Positions 43,265 to 51,710 of a DNA stretch of 64,000 nucleotides are shown piece after piece (the first letter of the stretch is position 1; the number at the start of each line of letters is the position of its first letter). Made by a program: the position numbers and the translations under genes. This stretch comes from Ferrimicrobium sp. (GTDB lineage: Bacteria; Actinomycetota; Acidimicrobiia; Acidimicrobiales; Acidimicrobiaceae), in contig NZ_DAHXOI010000011.1 of NCBI RefSeq assembly GCF_027364955.1, positions 22,282 through 86,281 of the forward strand, in the 5' to 3' direction. The notes beneath the pieces are model-generated. The model had not been told where the DNA came from. It did no database searches and was given only the letters and a program-made list of their open reading frames with translations.

Positions 43265-45361
43265 GTGAGCAATATCAAGATGAGTCGACCCGCCGATGCG
43301 CTGGTCGAGGTCGCTGACGAGCATCTGGACAAAGTGCTTCACTCAATGGCGGGTGAGACCGCAGTGGCCCATGATGATCAACGCGCCGCAGTCCATGCTC
43401 TCGTGGCAAAGGGGGCTCGCGTGCTCGTGGTCCAGGCAACTGGGTGGGGTAAGTCAGCAGTCTATTGGGCCACAACTTCGGCGATCAGGTCACTTGGTGG
43501 AGGGCCAACCCTTGTGGTTTCACCTCTGCTGTCGCTGATGCGAGACCAGGTGAAGGCTGCCGAATTAGCGGGCCTGCGAAGCGCGACCATCAACTCCGCA
43601 AACGTGGGGGATTGGGATACTGTTATGAAGAACATGGAGTCTGGGGACATCGATGTGTTGCTCGTATCCCCAGAACGGCTGGCGAATCCCAAATTCGCAC
43701 AACGCATCGTACCGATCATTGAACATGCTGGCCTCATCGTCATCGATGAGGCTCACTGTATCTCAGACTGGGGTTTTGATTTCCGACCCGACTACCAGCG
43801 TCTCTCGCACATCCTCACGGCATCAGGTGCGACCCCTGTATTGGCAACCACAGCGACGGCGAACAAACGTGTTACCGCTGACGTAGCCAAGCAACTAGGC
43901 GATTCGACTCTGGTTCTACGAGGGAGCCTGGCGAGATCATCGCTTCGACTCTCGGTGGTTCCAGGCCTTGGGCCACTTGAGCGCTATGCGTGGGTCGATG
44001 AAGCGTTGGGTCGTATCGATGGCTCAGGGATCATCTATGTGCCTACAGTCGCAGATACCGAGCGTCTCTCGGGGTTTCTCGCATCGCGAGGTCACCGTGT
44101 CGTGGCCTACTCAGGACGGCTGGAGGCAGGGGAGAGGGAACGAGTCGAAGACGAACTTCGTGCTAACCAAGTCAAAGCGGTTATCGCCACGTCAGCTCTA
44201 GGGATGGGTTATGGCAAGCCTGATCTCAGTTTTTGTATTCATGTTGGTTCTCCAGACTCTCCTGTTGCCTACTACCAGCAGGTTGGGCGCGCAGGACGAG
44301 CCATAGAGCGTGCAGATGCGATCTTGTTGCCAGCCGAAACGGACGAGGATCTCTGGAAGTTCTTCGCCACTGCTTCCATTCCCGACGTCGACAATATCGA
44401 CACGGTGCTTCAAACCCTCAAAGAGAGTGGCGAGCCCATGAGTGTGCCGACTCTTGAGGGGATTACTGGTATTCGCCGTGGTCGTCTCGAATCGCTCCTT
44501 AAGATCGTCGCCGTTGAGGGGGCGGTGGAGCGCAGGGATGACGGCTGGAGATCTACCGGCAAACCCTATGTCTATGACGAGCAGAAATGGGCTGCTATCC
44601 GGACCGCTAGAGCAGCGGAGGCTGAACTCATGCGCGCCTATGCCAGTGGACGTGGTTGCCTTATGGAGTATCTACAGCGAGCTCTCGATGACCCCGAACC
44701 AGGACCGTGCGGGCGATGCTCAGTCTGCACCCAAGAACTACCCCTAGGGGGATTTGCTATCAGTGGGGAATCGGTGAATGCTGCCCAGGTGTATCTACGT
44801 GGTGCCGACGTCATTATCGAACCTAGAAAGCTCTGGCCAAAAGGTGTGGAGGATGGCCGCAATGGCAAGATTGTTGGTGCTGGACCTGGTCGAGCACTTA
44901 CCTATGCCGACTCTCCGGGGTGGCGTGAAATTGGTAGAGTGATGAGCGGCCCAGATTTACCCCTAGGCGCCGAGATCTTTGATGGCATCGTCTCCGTCCT
45001 TGGTAGATGGCGAAAGCAGTGGCAACGACCTGTCGCTGTTGTCCCTATGCCGTCTCGCCACCATCGGCTGATGATCACGGATCTTGCTACCCGGATTGCC
45101 AAGATTGGCAAGCTTGCCATCATCGACGCACTCGAGGTGACAGGACCGGCTCCACCAGATGACGCCGCTTCGCTTGTCAAGGTTCAGGCGCTTGTTGCAG
45201 GTCTTCATCTAAAACCCGGCGTGACATTGCCGACTGACGGACCCGTACTACTTGTGGACGATACCTACCGGAGTGGCTGGACGATGACGATCGCTGCGTC
45301 GATCCTGCGCAAAGCCGGGGTCCCTGCAGTGCTTCCCTTGGTGGTCCATCAGCTCCCTTGA
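43265..45361 (+). CDS. RecQ-family helicase fused to a phosphoribosyltransferase domain
   Basis: 698 residues from GTG 43265. Helicase core: Walker A VVQATGWGKSAVYWATTS, VVSPLLSLMRDQV, IVIDEAHCISDWGFDFRPDY, LATTATAN, VIATSALGMGYGKPDLSFCI, YQQVGRAGRAIERADAILL. A Cys cluster CGRCSVC near residue 480 is the zinc-binding region. The last 170 residues end in a PRTase PRPP loop, PVLLVDDTYRSGWTMTIAAS. The fusion is seen in actinobacteria; its role is unclear, possibly nucleotide-linked repair. Follows the EAL gene by about 100 bp on the same strand. Confidence 0.85.
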   Translation: MSNIKMSRPADALVEVADEHLDKVLHSMAGETAVAHDDQRAAVHALVAKGARVLVVQATGWGKSAVYWATTSAIRSLGGGPTLVVSPLLSLMRDQVKAAELAGLRSATINSANVGDWDTVMKNMESGDIDVLLVSPERLANPKFAQRIVPIIEHAGLIVIDEAHCISDWGFDFRPDYQRLSHILTASGATPVLATTATANKRVTADVAKQLGDSTLVLRGSLARSSLRLSVVPGLGPLERYAWVDEALGRIDGSGIIYVPTVADTERLSGFLASRGHRVVAYSGRLEAGERERVEDELRANQVKAVIATSALGMGYGKPDLSFCIHVGSPDSPVAYYQQVGRAGRAIERADAILLPAETDEDLWKFFATASIPDVDNIDTVLQTLKESGEPMSVPTLEGITGIRRGRLESLLKIVAVEGAVERRDDGWRSTGKPYVYDEQKWAAIRTARAAEAELMRAYASGRGCLMEYLQRALDDPEPGPCGRCSVCTQELPLGGFAISGESVNAAQVYLRGADVIIEPRKLWPKGVEDGRNGKIVGAGPGRALTYADSPGWREIGRVMSGPDLPLGAEIFDGIVSVLGRWRKQWQRPVAVVPMPSRHHRLMITDLATRIAKIGKLAIIDALEVTGPAPPDDAASLVKVQALVAGLHLKPGVTLPTDGPVLLVDDTYRSGWTMTIAASILRKAGVPAVLPLVVHQLP

Positions 45362-45427
45362 CCGCATCCAACAATGCCTCGACTTGAGTTTCGAAGATGC
45401 CTCCACATCGAAGTGTGAAGTAGTCAC

Positions 45428-45685
45428 TCATCTCGGATCGTTGTTGGTTCTTCTAGTAATGATATACAGTGGGCGTCCATTGTCGACGTCGAGGAATCGT
45501 GACACCTTCACGCTGCTGGTTCCGTGATGGGCCGCCCACACATCGAAGAGGTCTTGTACGTGGAAATCGAGAAGATCCATCGCGTCCAGCGCTACGGTCA
45601 TCTGTCCCGCTTCAAGTTGCGCATGTGCGGTCTGGATCACCTCTTGCCAGGTCTTCTGGTAGTTGTTACTGACTTGTAAGTGCAT
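45428..45685 (-). CDS. small hypothetical protein
   Basis: 85 residues from ATG 45685 (ACAGGAGGACGA upstream). Helical start NNYQKTWQEVIQTAHAQLEA; beta end FLDVDNGRPLYIITRR. Not recognised. Carries a GCATATATAT motif. Confidence 0.55.
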   Translation of the reverse strand: MHLQVSNNYQKTWQEVIQTAHAQLEAGQMTVALDAMDLLDFHVQDLFDVWAAHHGTSSVKVSRFLDVDNGRPLYIITRRTNNDPR

Positions 45686-45706
45686 TCGTCCTCCTGTTGG
45701 GTTATT

Positions 45707-45720
45707 GATATATATGCGGG
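45707..45720 (-). promoter_or_regulatory. GCATATATAT promoter motif, 45685 gene
   Basis: CCCGCATATATATC on the minus strand, 22 bp upstream of the ATG; C replaces the T of TGCATA. Confidence 0.5.
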
Positions 45721-45731
45721 TGCGTGGCCCA

Positions 45732-46276
45732 CTAGTTCGTTTTGCTGTCTAAACACTCGGCAGAGTTCTCCATCGCCTCTAACTTGTCCACGAGCCGTTG
45801 GACCGTCTCGGATGAGTCGGACCAATCGTGCACTCGATGTGGTCCAGGATCTCCTTTAAGCACATTCGCGATTTCGATGAGCAACTTACTCTGTCGCAAA
45901 GCAAGTCGGCCATAGAGGTCCAGTTCGGTTTGAAGCTCGACCACCTCAGGTCAGGCAGTTGCTCAAGGGCTGTCTTCCGGTCACACCGGCCCTGCCCTAT
46001 GCGCCAGGCACTAGTCAGTGCCTGGTTATCCGAAGGGTCGATAGAGGGCTTACAGACCGCTCCGAGGAGGGCGTCTGTCGACGCTGCGACGATCTCAGAG
46101 GTCGCCAGGGACTTCTTCATGTAGTTATGAATCTTCTCAGACACAGCCGCCCACGCTCCGGCAAGCTCACCATGGATAAGTTCCCAGGCGTTCCCACAGA
46201 CGGCCAAGGTCATCGTTGGCACCGATTTTCCTACCGAGCTCGAGATTGTGCATGGCAACAACCGGGCACTCCACAC
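45732..46276 (-). pseudogene. frameshifted paralogue of the 47381-47791 gene
   Basis: IHGELAGAWAAVSEKIHNYM then KKSLATSEIVAASTDALLGA repeats the neighbouring 47.4-kb protein (IHGLLVDVWAAVSEEIHNYM). Upstream the shared DNA runs in another frame, and downstream the coding signal moves from the LEQLPDL frame to VVELQTELDLYGRLALRQSK, ending at 45732. So it has at least two frame changes. An intact substrate-binding gene lies between the two copies. Confidence 0.55.
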
Positions 46277-46285
46277 TCCGAATGG

Positions 46286-47023
46286 ATGTCTATGATTTCA
46301 CCTATGGACATTCGCAGCACTTTTGCCCCCACGGGCACTCTACGCGCCTCGATCAATCTTGGTAATCCGGTGCTTGCACAAGGGACACCGGAAGTTCCAA
46401 GCGGAGTAACAATCGACATTGCCAAGGAACTTGCAGCTCGGCTCGACCTCCCGGTGGAGTTCCTCTGCTTTGGCGCTGCACGCGAGTCTTTCGAAGCAAT
46501 GAAGGCTGGTAAGGCTGATCTCTGTTTTCTCGCCGTAGATCCTGCGCGTGAAAGCTCAGTCGCCTTCACTGCACCCTATGTCCTCATCCAGGGGGTCTTT
46601 GCCGTCCCCATCGATTCTCCTGTCAGTACTGCCGAGGCCGTCGATCGTGAGGGCGTTCGCGTGGGAGTGAAGGATGGGTCTGCATACGATCTCTTCCTCT
46701 CGCGCACCTTGGTTCATGCCCAAGTCGTACGTGGCGAAGAGGGGGTAACGGTGTTTCTTGAACAACACCTTGAAGTTGCCGCCGGTATCCGCCAACCGAT
46801 GGAGGACTTTATTCGATCCCAAGGCGGTATGCGACTGTTAGAGCCGCACTTTATGGAAATCAAGCAAGCGGTGGGTATTCCCCCTAGTCGCGGCCATGAT
46901 ACCATTCGATTCCTCCAAGAGTTCGTAGAGGAACTCAAATCCAATGGGTTTATTGCAGAGGCGCTACGTCGCTCTGGCCGCACTGATGCGACCGTCGCAC
47001 TGCCTAGTGTGTCGTCATCTTGA
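46286..47023 (+). CDS. periplasmic-binding-fold (SBP_bac_3) protein without signal peptide
   Basis: 245 residues from ATG 46286. GTLRASINLGNPVLAQGT, VTIDIAKELAARLDLPVEFL, AMKAGKADLCFLAVDPARES, FTAPYVLIQG, GVRVGVKDGSAYDLFLSRTL match amino-acid-type substrate-binding proteins. There is no signal sequence or lipobox, so it is cytoplasmic or a free-standing sensor domain. No transporter genes nearby. It sits between two copies of an unrelated gene, as if inserted. Confidence 0.75.
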   Translation: MSMISPMDIRSTFAPTGTLRASINLGNPVLAQGTPEVPSGVTIDIAKELAARLDLPVEFLCFGAARESFEAMKAGKADLCFLAVDPARESSVAFTAPYVLIQGVFAVPIDSPVSTAEAVDREGVRVGVKDGSAYDLFLSRTLVHAQVVRGEEGVTVFLEQHLEVAAGIRQPMEDFIRSQGGMRLLEPHFMEIKQAVGIPPSRGHDTIRFLQEFVEELKSNGFIAEALRRSGRTDATVALPSVSSS

Positions 47024-47380
47024 TCCTGGAGCGATCCCCCTCCGATGATCTCGCCCTGTATTCGGCGTCACGTACCACAACCAGGACGTTAGCCGAGAAG
47101 CGCCGTCAAAGTTTTGTGAGCTATCCGGGAAGGCTGTTTATCGGCTGCGTAAAGTTTGTCGTCATGTCTCTTTCATTCCACCCCCGATGAACTGGAATAA
47201 TACTCCAGTTGGCTATCGCCTTGATGGTCAATTGTGTATTGCGGTGCGAGCTCGGTTGCCGCTATCCATTGCGTAACCAAGGTTACGAATCAATCTCTGT
47301 ACCAATGCGAATTGGGAATCTGTGCAAACAATCCAAATACGCTGTGGCCGATTCGGATTCTCATGACTGGGTGACAGAGT
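47024..47380. other. intergenic, nothing recognised
   Basis: No frame with SD or motif. Lies downstream of the binding-protein gene and of the convergent 47.4-kb gene. Confidence 0.4.
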
Positions 47381-47791
47381 TCAGCGACAATGCGCACTAC
47401 GAGGGTTCACCAATCCGGTAGGCTCTGGCCGTGGATCCAAGAGCACTCGCGAGACAGCTCCAAGGAGCGCGTCCGTCGACGCTGCCACGATCTCAGGGGT
47501 CGCCACGAACTTCTTCATGTAGTTATGAATCTCCTCAGACACAGCCGCCCACACGTCGACAAGCAGACCGTGGATAAGTTCCGAGGCGTTCCCGCGCGCC
47601 TCCCACAGATGGCAAAGGTCATCGTTGGCACCGATTGTCGTACCGAGCTCGAGATTGTGCATGGCAACAATCAGCTGATCGATTGCGTGCTCATCCAGAG
47701 ACCGAAGCTGGCCAATTGTGGTGAGCACCTCCTGTGTACTGGGTCCGTAGTTCGCGGAGTGCGAAGTGGCACTGTTAGTTCTCGATTGCAT
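47381..47791 (-). CDS. hypothetical protein
   Basis: 136 residues (MQSRTNSATSHSANYGPSTQ ... IGQLRSLDEHAIDQLIVAMH). The helical core NASELIHGLLVDVWAAVSEE then IHNYMKKFVATPEIVAASTD is shared with the decayed copy at 46.1 kb. Not recognised. The last residues may be altered relative to the ancestral gene, because the two copies diverge after DALLGAV. Confidence 0.5.
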   Translation of the reverse strand: MQSRTNSATSHSANYGPSTQEVLTTIGQLRSLDEHAIDQLIVAMHNLELGTTIGANDDLCHLWEARGNASELIHGLLVDVWAAVSEEIHNYMKKFVATPEIVAASTDALLGAVSRVLLDPRPEPTGLVNPRSAHCR

Positions 47792-47865
47792 CTACTCTTC
47801 TCCCATCATCACATGTTGGCCGCAGTCGAGTTCGAATGCGACCAACGTCCTTCTCTGTCCTTCGA

Positions 47866-48546
47866 TTACCAGTCGGCCGTGTCGTCAAATAGTGCGGCGA
47901 CATCGACCTGCCGGACAAGAGGTGCTTGCGTAATGGCTGTCGGCTTGGATGCATTCGACTCAGTGGGAGCTTCTACCACTTGCACAGGCTCTAGCTCGGA
48001 GACATCCCCGTCAACTGGCGAGGTCCGTAGTTTGTGCTCGGTGAAGTCGAACGTGGCCACGACCTGATAGGAGCTCTTTGCATCACGCGTCGTGAGGGTC
48101 CACGGACCGACCGTCATCCCCAAGAGTAGCTTCTCAAGCTCGTCGGTCGTGATTGTGTGCCCTGCGTGGTTGCGCCACATTCCCACTGGGCACCAGCTAT
48201 CATCGTCGATCTTGGTCGGGCAGTAGTATCGCTTGTCCGACATTCGTAACTCAACAAAGTGATCAGGGCAAAGGACACCCTCGATGGAGGGCTTTGGCTC
48301 TGGGAACACGAAAGTGACCTTCTGTTCCCGTGCATGCCATCGCAAACTGGCACGAAAAGGTTTACCGGTTCGTGAGGTGAACTCGTGAATCTCGGTCGCG
48401 CCATCATTGGCCATCGCATTCACGTCATCCTCGGTGAGGGTGTACTTCGCGGTCTCCTTATAGATGGTGACCTTGGCACACGTGCTACATTCCCACCAGT
48501 TACCCGCATCGACCATTTCCTTGATGCACTCTGGGCACTTTATCAT
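47866..48546 (-). CDS. zinc-ribbon protein with topoisomerase-like C-terminal unit
   Basis: 226 residues from ATG 48546 (GAGAGGAGGACCTGAG upstream). N-terminal zinc ribbon MIKCPECIKEM...WWECSTCAKV, a second set VLCPDHF...YYCPTK...SWCPVG, then TITTDELEKLLLGMTVGPWT plus LTTRDAKSSYQVVATFDFTE, reminiscent of the small C-terminal repeats of type IA topoisomerases. Possibly a single-strand-DNA-binding accessory factor; that is inference. Confidence 0.6.
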   Translation of the reverse strand: MIKCPECIKEMVDAGNWWECSTCAKVTIYKETAKYTLTEDDVNAMANDGATEIHEFTSRTGKPFRASLRWHAREQKVTFVFPEPKPSIEGVLCPDHFVELRMSDKRYYCPTKIDDDSWCPVGMWRNHAGHTITTDELEKLLLGMTVGPWTLTTRDAKSSYQVVATFDFTEHKLRTSPVDGDVSELEPVQVVEAPTESNASKPTAITQAPLVRQVDVAALFDDTADW

Positions 48547-48572
48547 CTCAGGTCCTCCTCTCAAGAACTACC

Positions 48573-48588
48573 AGCTATATATGCACCG
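48573..48588 (-). promoter_or_regulatory. TGCATATATA promoter motif, 48546 gene
   Basis: CGGTGCATATATAGCT on the minus strand, 27 bp before ATG 48546. Close to consensus. Confidence 0.65.
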
Positions 48589-48660
48589 ATTTCCGAGATG
48601 TCGTGAACCTGATGGTTGTCAGAGCGGCGTCTAGAGCTACACCGAGCATGCCCCTCGGGT

Positions 48661-49425
48661 CTAGGCAAAGGTGAGTAGATCGCCGAGGCCAGCAAGGTTG
48701 AGTCCCGCACCCCGAGAGTCGATGACCCGACACCCTTGCGTATTAGCGTTACGCAGATCGGCATAGGACAGCCGCGAGTCATCAAGGACCGCGTTGCGCA
48801 GGTCGGCCCCGCGCAAGTGGGTATTGCTAAACGAACAGTTCACGAAGCGACATTCGCGCAAGTCAGCATGTTCTAAGTTTGCCTTGGTGAAGTCCACCCC
48901 GAAACAGCTTGCCCCTGCAAGGTCTGTCCCTATGAGCCTCGCACCCCTGAAGCTCACATCATGGATCGATGTCCTATGAAAATTCGCATGACTCAGATCA
49001 GCTCCTGTGAATTTGGCCTCATTGATGCAAACGGCCTCCGTAAAGTCGGCCCCGTCAAGGTACGCGCCTTGCAACGACGCGGCAAAGAGGTTGGCCCGGA
49101 CAAAGATCGCATCGGAGAGATCGACATGTGAGAGGTCAGCATGCATGAGTTGGCTTCGTTCGAAGTTCACCCCGGAGAGATCGGGGCCAAACTCTGCCTG
49201 ATAGAGATTCGAGTCCGACATGTCGGCACCTCGGAGAATGACACTGCGCAGGTCCGAGCGAGACAAGATGCTCTTGGATAGGTTCACTCCGGTGAGATCG
49301 ACAAACGGTAACGTTTCGTCCCGCCAGTCGAGTCGACCGGTAGGCGATTCTCCCATTAGCCAGGATTCATGTGCCTCAATTTGTGCCTGTAGTGAATCTG
49401 GGGTTGCCTGAACGGTGAGTACCAT
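48661..49425 (-). CDS. pentapeptide-repeat protein
   Basis: 254 residues from ATG 49425 (AGGGAGGCAGAC upstream). Repeats run from about residue 45 to 245: LTGVNLSKSILSRSDLRSVI, MHADLSHVDLSDAIFVRANL, GAYLDGADFTEAV, NLEHADLRECRFVNCSFSNT, predicting a long beta helix. The first 40 residues are a helical cap. Function not shown. Only 10 bp after the exonuclease stop, so the two genes form an operon. Confidence 0.8.
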   Translation of the reverse strand: MVLTVQATPDSLQAQIEAHESWLMGESPTGRLDWRDETLPFVDLTGVNLSKSILSRSDLRSVILRGADMSDSNLYQAEFGPDLSGVNFERSQLMHADLSHVDLSDAIFVRANLFAASLQGAYLDGADFTEAVCINEAKFTGADLSHANFHRTSIHDVSFRGARLIGTDLAGASCFGVDFTKANLEHADLRECRFVNCSFSNTHLRGADLRNAVLDDSRLSYADLRNANTQGCRVIDSRGAGLNLAGLGDLLTFA

Positions 49426-49435
49426 GTCTGCCTCC

Positions 49436-50164
49436 CTAATGCCGTAACTGGTGCTGTCGTACTCTGGCGCCGACTAGAGGCCAGTCCAGGGCGATTGAGT
49501 CAAGAGGTTCCTTGCCACGTGAGACCAGGTAGCCAGAGAAGTTCTCGGCCCACGCGCGATGCCATTGCTGTTGGGCCAGGTACAACGCATCAATATCCAT
49601 GGATCCCAACTCCTCATAGTGCTCGACCTGGGCGAGCAGTACTGAAACCGTAGCTGTTACGTCTGCATTCGCGTTGTGGAGATCGCCTGGAGTAACGCCA
49701 TAATGGGCACATAGGTCGACGAGTTTGCGCCCACCCTTGCGGTAGCGGTCGTAGTGACGATCTATGACCAGAACGTCGAGCACAGGGCTCTTAAAACCAG
49801 CCTCTGTTAAGGAGATCCCATCCAAGCGCCGTGAGCAGGCATCGATCATCTTTAGGTCATAGCTCACGTTCATGCCGACCACGGGGAGACCATGTTCGCC
49901 ACCTTCGACCAGGGACTCTCTGATCTTTCGGATAGCGTCGCCAAGATCTTCACCTTCTGCAACCGCACGTTCGGTGGTTATCCCATGCACTGCGATTGCG
50001 GCCTCTGGTATCTCACATCCCGGGTTGATCAGGCCCCCAAGTGTTCCCAGAGTCCCGCTTGGCCCATAACGAACAAAGGCATAACTAACCGGGACGTCGG
50101 TTTGGGGACCGACCCCTGTGGTCTCAAGGTCAAATCCGAGTAGCACACCATTACTCCAAGACAT
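49436..50164 (-). CDS. DnaQ-like DEDDh 3'-5' exonuclease
   Basis: 242 residues from ATG 50164. ExoI: LLGFDLETTGVGPQTDVP. ExoII: PVVGMNVSYDLKMIDACSRR. ExoIII: GDLHNANADVTATVSVLLAQ, with the H-x4-D ending. All four acidic residues and the His are present. Proofreading-type or recombination exonuclease; may serve as the end-processing partner of the element's Bet protein. SD AAAGGAG, preceded by the element motif. Confidence 0.85.
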   Translation of the reverse strand: MSWSNGVLLGFDLETTGVGPQTDVPVSYAFVRYGPSGTLGTLGGLINPGCEIPEAAIAVHGITTERAVAEGEDLGDAIRKIRESLVEGGEHGLPVVGMNVSYDLKMIDACSRRLDGISLTEAGFKSPVLDVLVIDRHYDRYRKGGRKLVDLCAHYGVTPGDLHNANADVTATVSVLLAQVEHYEELGSMDIDALYLAQQQWHRAWAENFSGYLVSRGKEPLDSIALDWPLVGARVRQHQLRH

Positions 50165-50187
50165 AGCGAACTCCTTTGCGGTTCTGG

Positions 50188-50202
50188 TGATATCTATGCA
50201 CG
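50188..50202 (-). promoter_or_regulatory. TGCATAGATA promoter motif, exonuclease operon
   Basis: GCGTGCATAGATATC on the minus strand, 24 bp upstream of ATG 50164. Confidence 0.55.
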
Positions 50203-50215
50203 CTCGACGCAGGCT

Positions 50216-50614
50216 TTAGAATCTTCGACCTCTCGAAAGGGTGCGGGCTTGTGCCTGGGTATCAATTGATCCGAATTCGGCCTCCCATGGCCCAACCAAG
50301 AGCCCATACTGCTCGGATTCGAGATACTCGCGGGCATGAATAGCCAGCACGACCTCCCATACTGCGTCACTCAAAGTTGGGGAGGGCAGATCAATGGTCA
50401 CAAACTGGTTGTATGCCTCGAAAAGTGTTTCTAGGGGGATCCTTTCAGCACTAGCTCGAGCGCTAGCCCATGAGTCGCCGCTATAGCCAGTCCGACGCTC
50501 AAGGCGCCGATTCTCCAGGTCGGTTATGGAGTCGAATTCAGCGGGAAGCGAGCCAAGAGCATCCCGCACCGCGCACAGTGAGTCGCTGACCGTCTTGTTG
50601 TGGGTTAGAAGCAT
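50216..50614 (-). CDS. hypothetical protein
   Basis: 132 residues from ATG 50614 (CCAAGGAGGTTGCA upstream). Helical: NKTVSDSLCAVRDALGSLPA, IPLETLFEAYNQFVTIDLPS, VWEVVLAIHAREYLESEQYG. Not recognised. Own element motif upstream. Confidence 0.6.
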   Translation of the reverse strand: MLLTHNKTVSDSLCAVRDALGSLPAEFDSITDLENRRLERRTGYSGDSWASARASAERIPLETLFEAYNQFVTIDLPSPTLSDAVWEVVLAIHAREYLESEQYGLLVGPWEAEFGSIDTQAQARTLSRGRRF

Positions 50615-50636
50615 TGCAACCTCCTTGGTGTATGAA

Positions 50637-50650
50637 GATCTATATGCACC
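50637..50650 (-). promoter_or_regulatory. TGCATATAGA promoter motif, 50614 gene
   Basis: TTGGTGCATATAGATC on the minus strand, 23 bp upstream of the ATG. Confidence 0.6.
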
Positions 50651-50751
50651 AACAAAGACGCGTTGTTTTCCACCCAACACTACGATCTGGGCACAAGCGG
50701 CCTATGGAGTATTGGTATGGACGATCACCGCCGCTATGTAGGACAGATGTT

Positions 50752-51084
50752 ATGACCCTTGCTGAGGACGAGTGTGCGTTCATGCTCAAAGCGACCAACA
50801 CAGCAGGGTGGCAGCGCGAATTGCGTTTCGCACCTCCGCGCAGATGGCGCTTTGACTTTGCATGGCCTCAACAAAGGATCGCGCTTGAGATCGAGGGGGG
50901 TGGTACCTGGGTTAGTGGGAGACACAATAGGGGAGCGGGATACGTAAACGATCTTGAGAAGTACAATGCTGCCACTCTTCTCGGCTGGCGACTCCTCCGT
51001 GTTACTCCCGAGATGGTCAGTGACGGTACGGCGCTTTCACTGATCGAGGCGCTGCTCAATAATGCTCAGGTCGCCGCGAAATAA
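50752..51084 (+). CDS. small PD-(D/E)XK-like endonuclease
   Basis: 110 residues from ATG 50752. RRWRFDFAWPQQRIALEIEG has the R-F-D-F ... E-I-E pattern of VRR/RecU/DUF559-like nucleases, then a disordered GGGTWVSGRHNRGAGYVND and LEKYNAATLLGWRLLRVTPE, the usual helix-strand ending. Likely a structure-specific or junction endonuclease used in recombination or replication. The opposite strand from its neighbours; no motif seen upstream, and the start is uncertain. Confidence 0.65.
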   Translation: MTLAEDECAFMLKATNTAGWQRELRFAPPRRWRFDFAWPQQRIALEIEGGGTWVSGRHNRGAGYVNDLEKYNAATLLGWRLLRVTPEMVSDGTALSLIEALLNNAQVAAK

Positions 51085-51090
51085 CAGGCG

Positions 51091-51612
51091 TTAAAAGTCG
51101 GTGGAGTCCACGCACTTCTCAGCCAGCTCAATCGGCTTAGAGCACGCCTCTTCGATTAGCCGACCCTCGATGTCCACCAGCATCTCTTGGGTTCGCCGAC
51201 GCGTGTCCTCATTCTTGCGCCGCCGAGTCAGCTCCTCTACAGCTATTCGAAATTTGGGCGCAGATGGAGGCCAATCAGGGTTCTGCTTGGCGTACTCAAC
51301 TATCGCTGGCACAAAAAGTGCGGGGTCAAACCCGTCTAACAGATAGATCCATGTGAGTATTTCGTTCTGGCCAAAATGCGCATTGGGGTACCAACCTACG
51401 ATGAGAGTACCCACGTTGACCAAGGCGGTCACGAGAGCAGTGGGATCACCCGTCACTTCCAGGTCGGAGGTAAGGCGGGAGTTTAGGACTTCAGATAGCC
51501 TCGCGACCCTAGGTCTCAGTATCAGCCCTCCTACCTCTATGTCCGTTATATTAGCATCGGTTGTTGTATCTCTATACTTGACCGTGTCACGTTCTTGGCC
51601 AGACACTGCCAC
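51091..51612 (-). CDS. hypothetical protein, possibly replication-associated
   Basis: 173 residues from GTG 51612. Helical: VTALVNVGTLIVGWYPNAHF, EILTWIYLLDGFDPALFVPA, IVEYAKQNPDWPPSAPKFRI, AVEELTRRRKNEDTRRRTQE. The WPPSAPKFR segment recalls small replisome or loader-type phage proteins, but no family is sure. A partial motif ACTATATATG lies just upstream. Confidence 0.5.
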   Translation of the reverse strand: MAVSGQERDTVKYRDTTTDANITDIEVGGLILRPRVARLSEVLNSRLTSDLEVTGDPTALVTALVNVGTLIVGWYPNAHFGQNEILTWIYLLDGFDPALFVPAIVEYAKQNPDWPPSAPKFRIAVEELTRRRKNEDTRRRTQEMLVDIEGRLIEEACSKPIELAEKCVDSTDF

Positions 51613-51694
51613 TCAACATATATAGTCCGATGAACAGAAACGAAAGTACTGGCCCTAAGTTCTTTCGCGATTCTCCTCCAAGGCACCTCACTTC

Positions 51695-51710
51695 GTGCAT
51701 ATAGATATGC
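51695..51710 (+). promoter_or_regulatory. TGCATATAGA promoter motif of the sigma factor gene
   Basis: CGTGCATATAGATATGC immediately precedes ATG 51711, at the same spacing as the relaxase and prim-pol motifs. Implies a leaderless and possibly self-driven sigma gene. Confidence 0.65.

Noticed and set aside
51605..51625. GGACTATATATG before the 51612 gene as a motif copy
   Set aside because: TATATAT is present but the GTGCA half is not; kept out of the site count.
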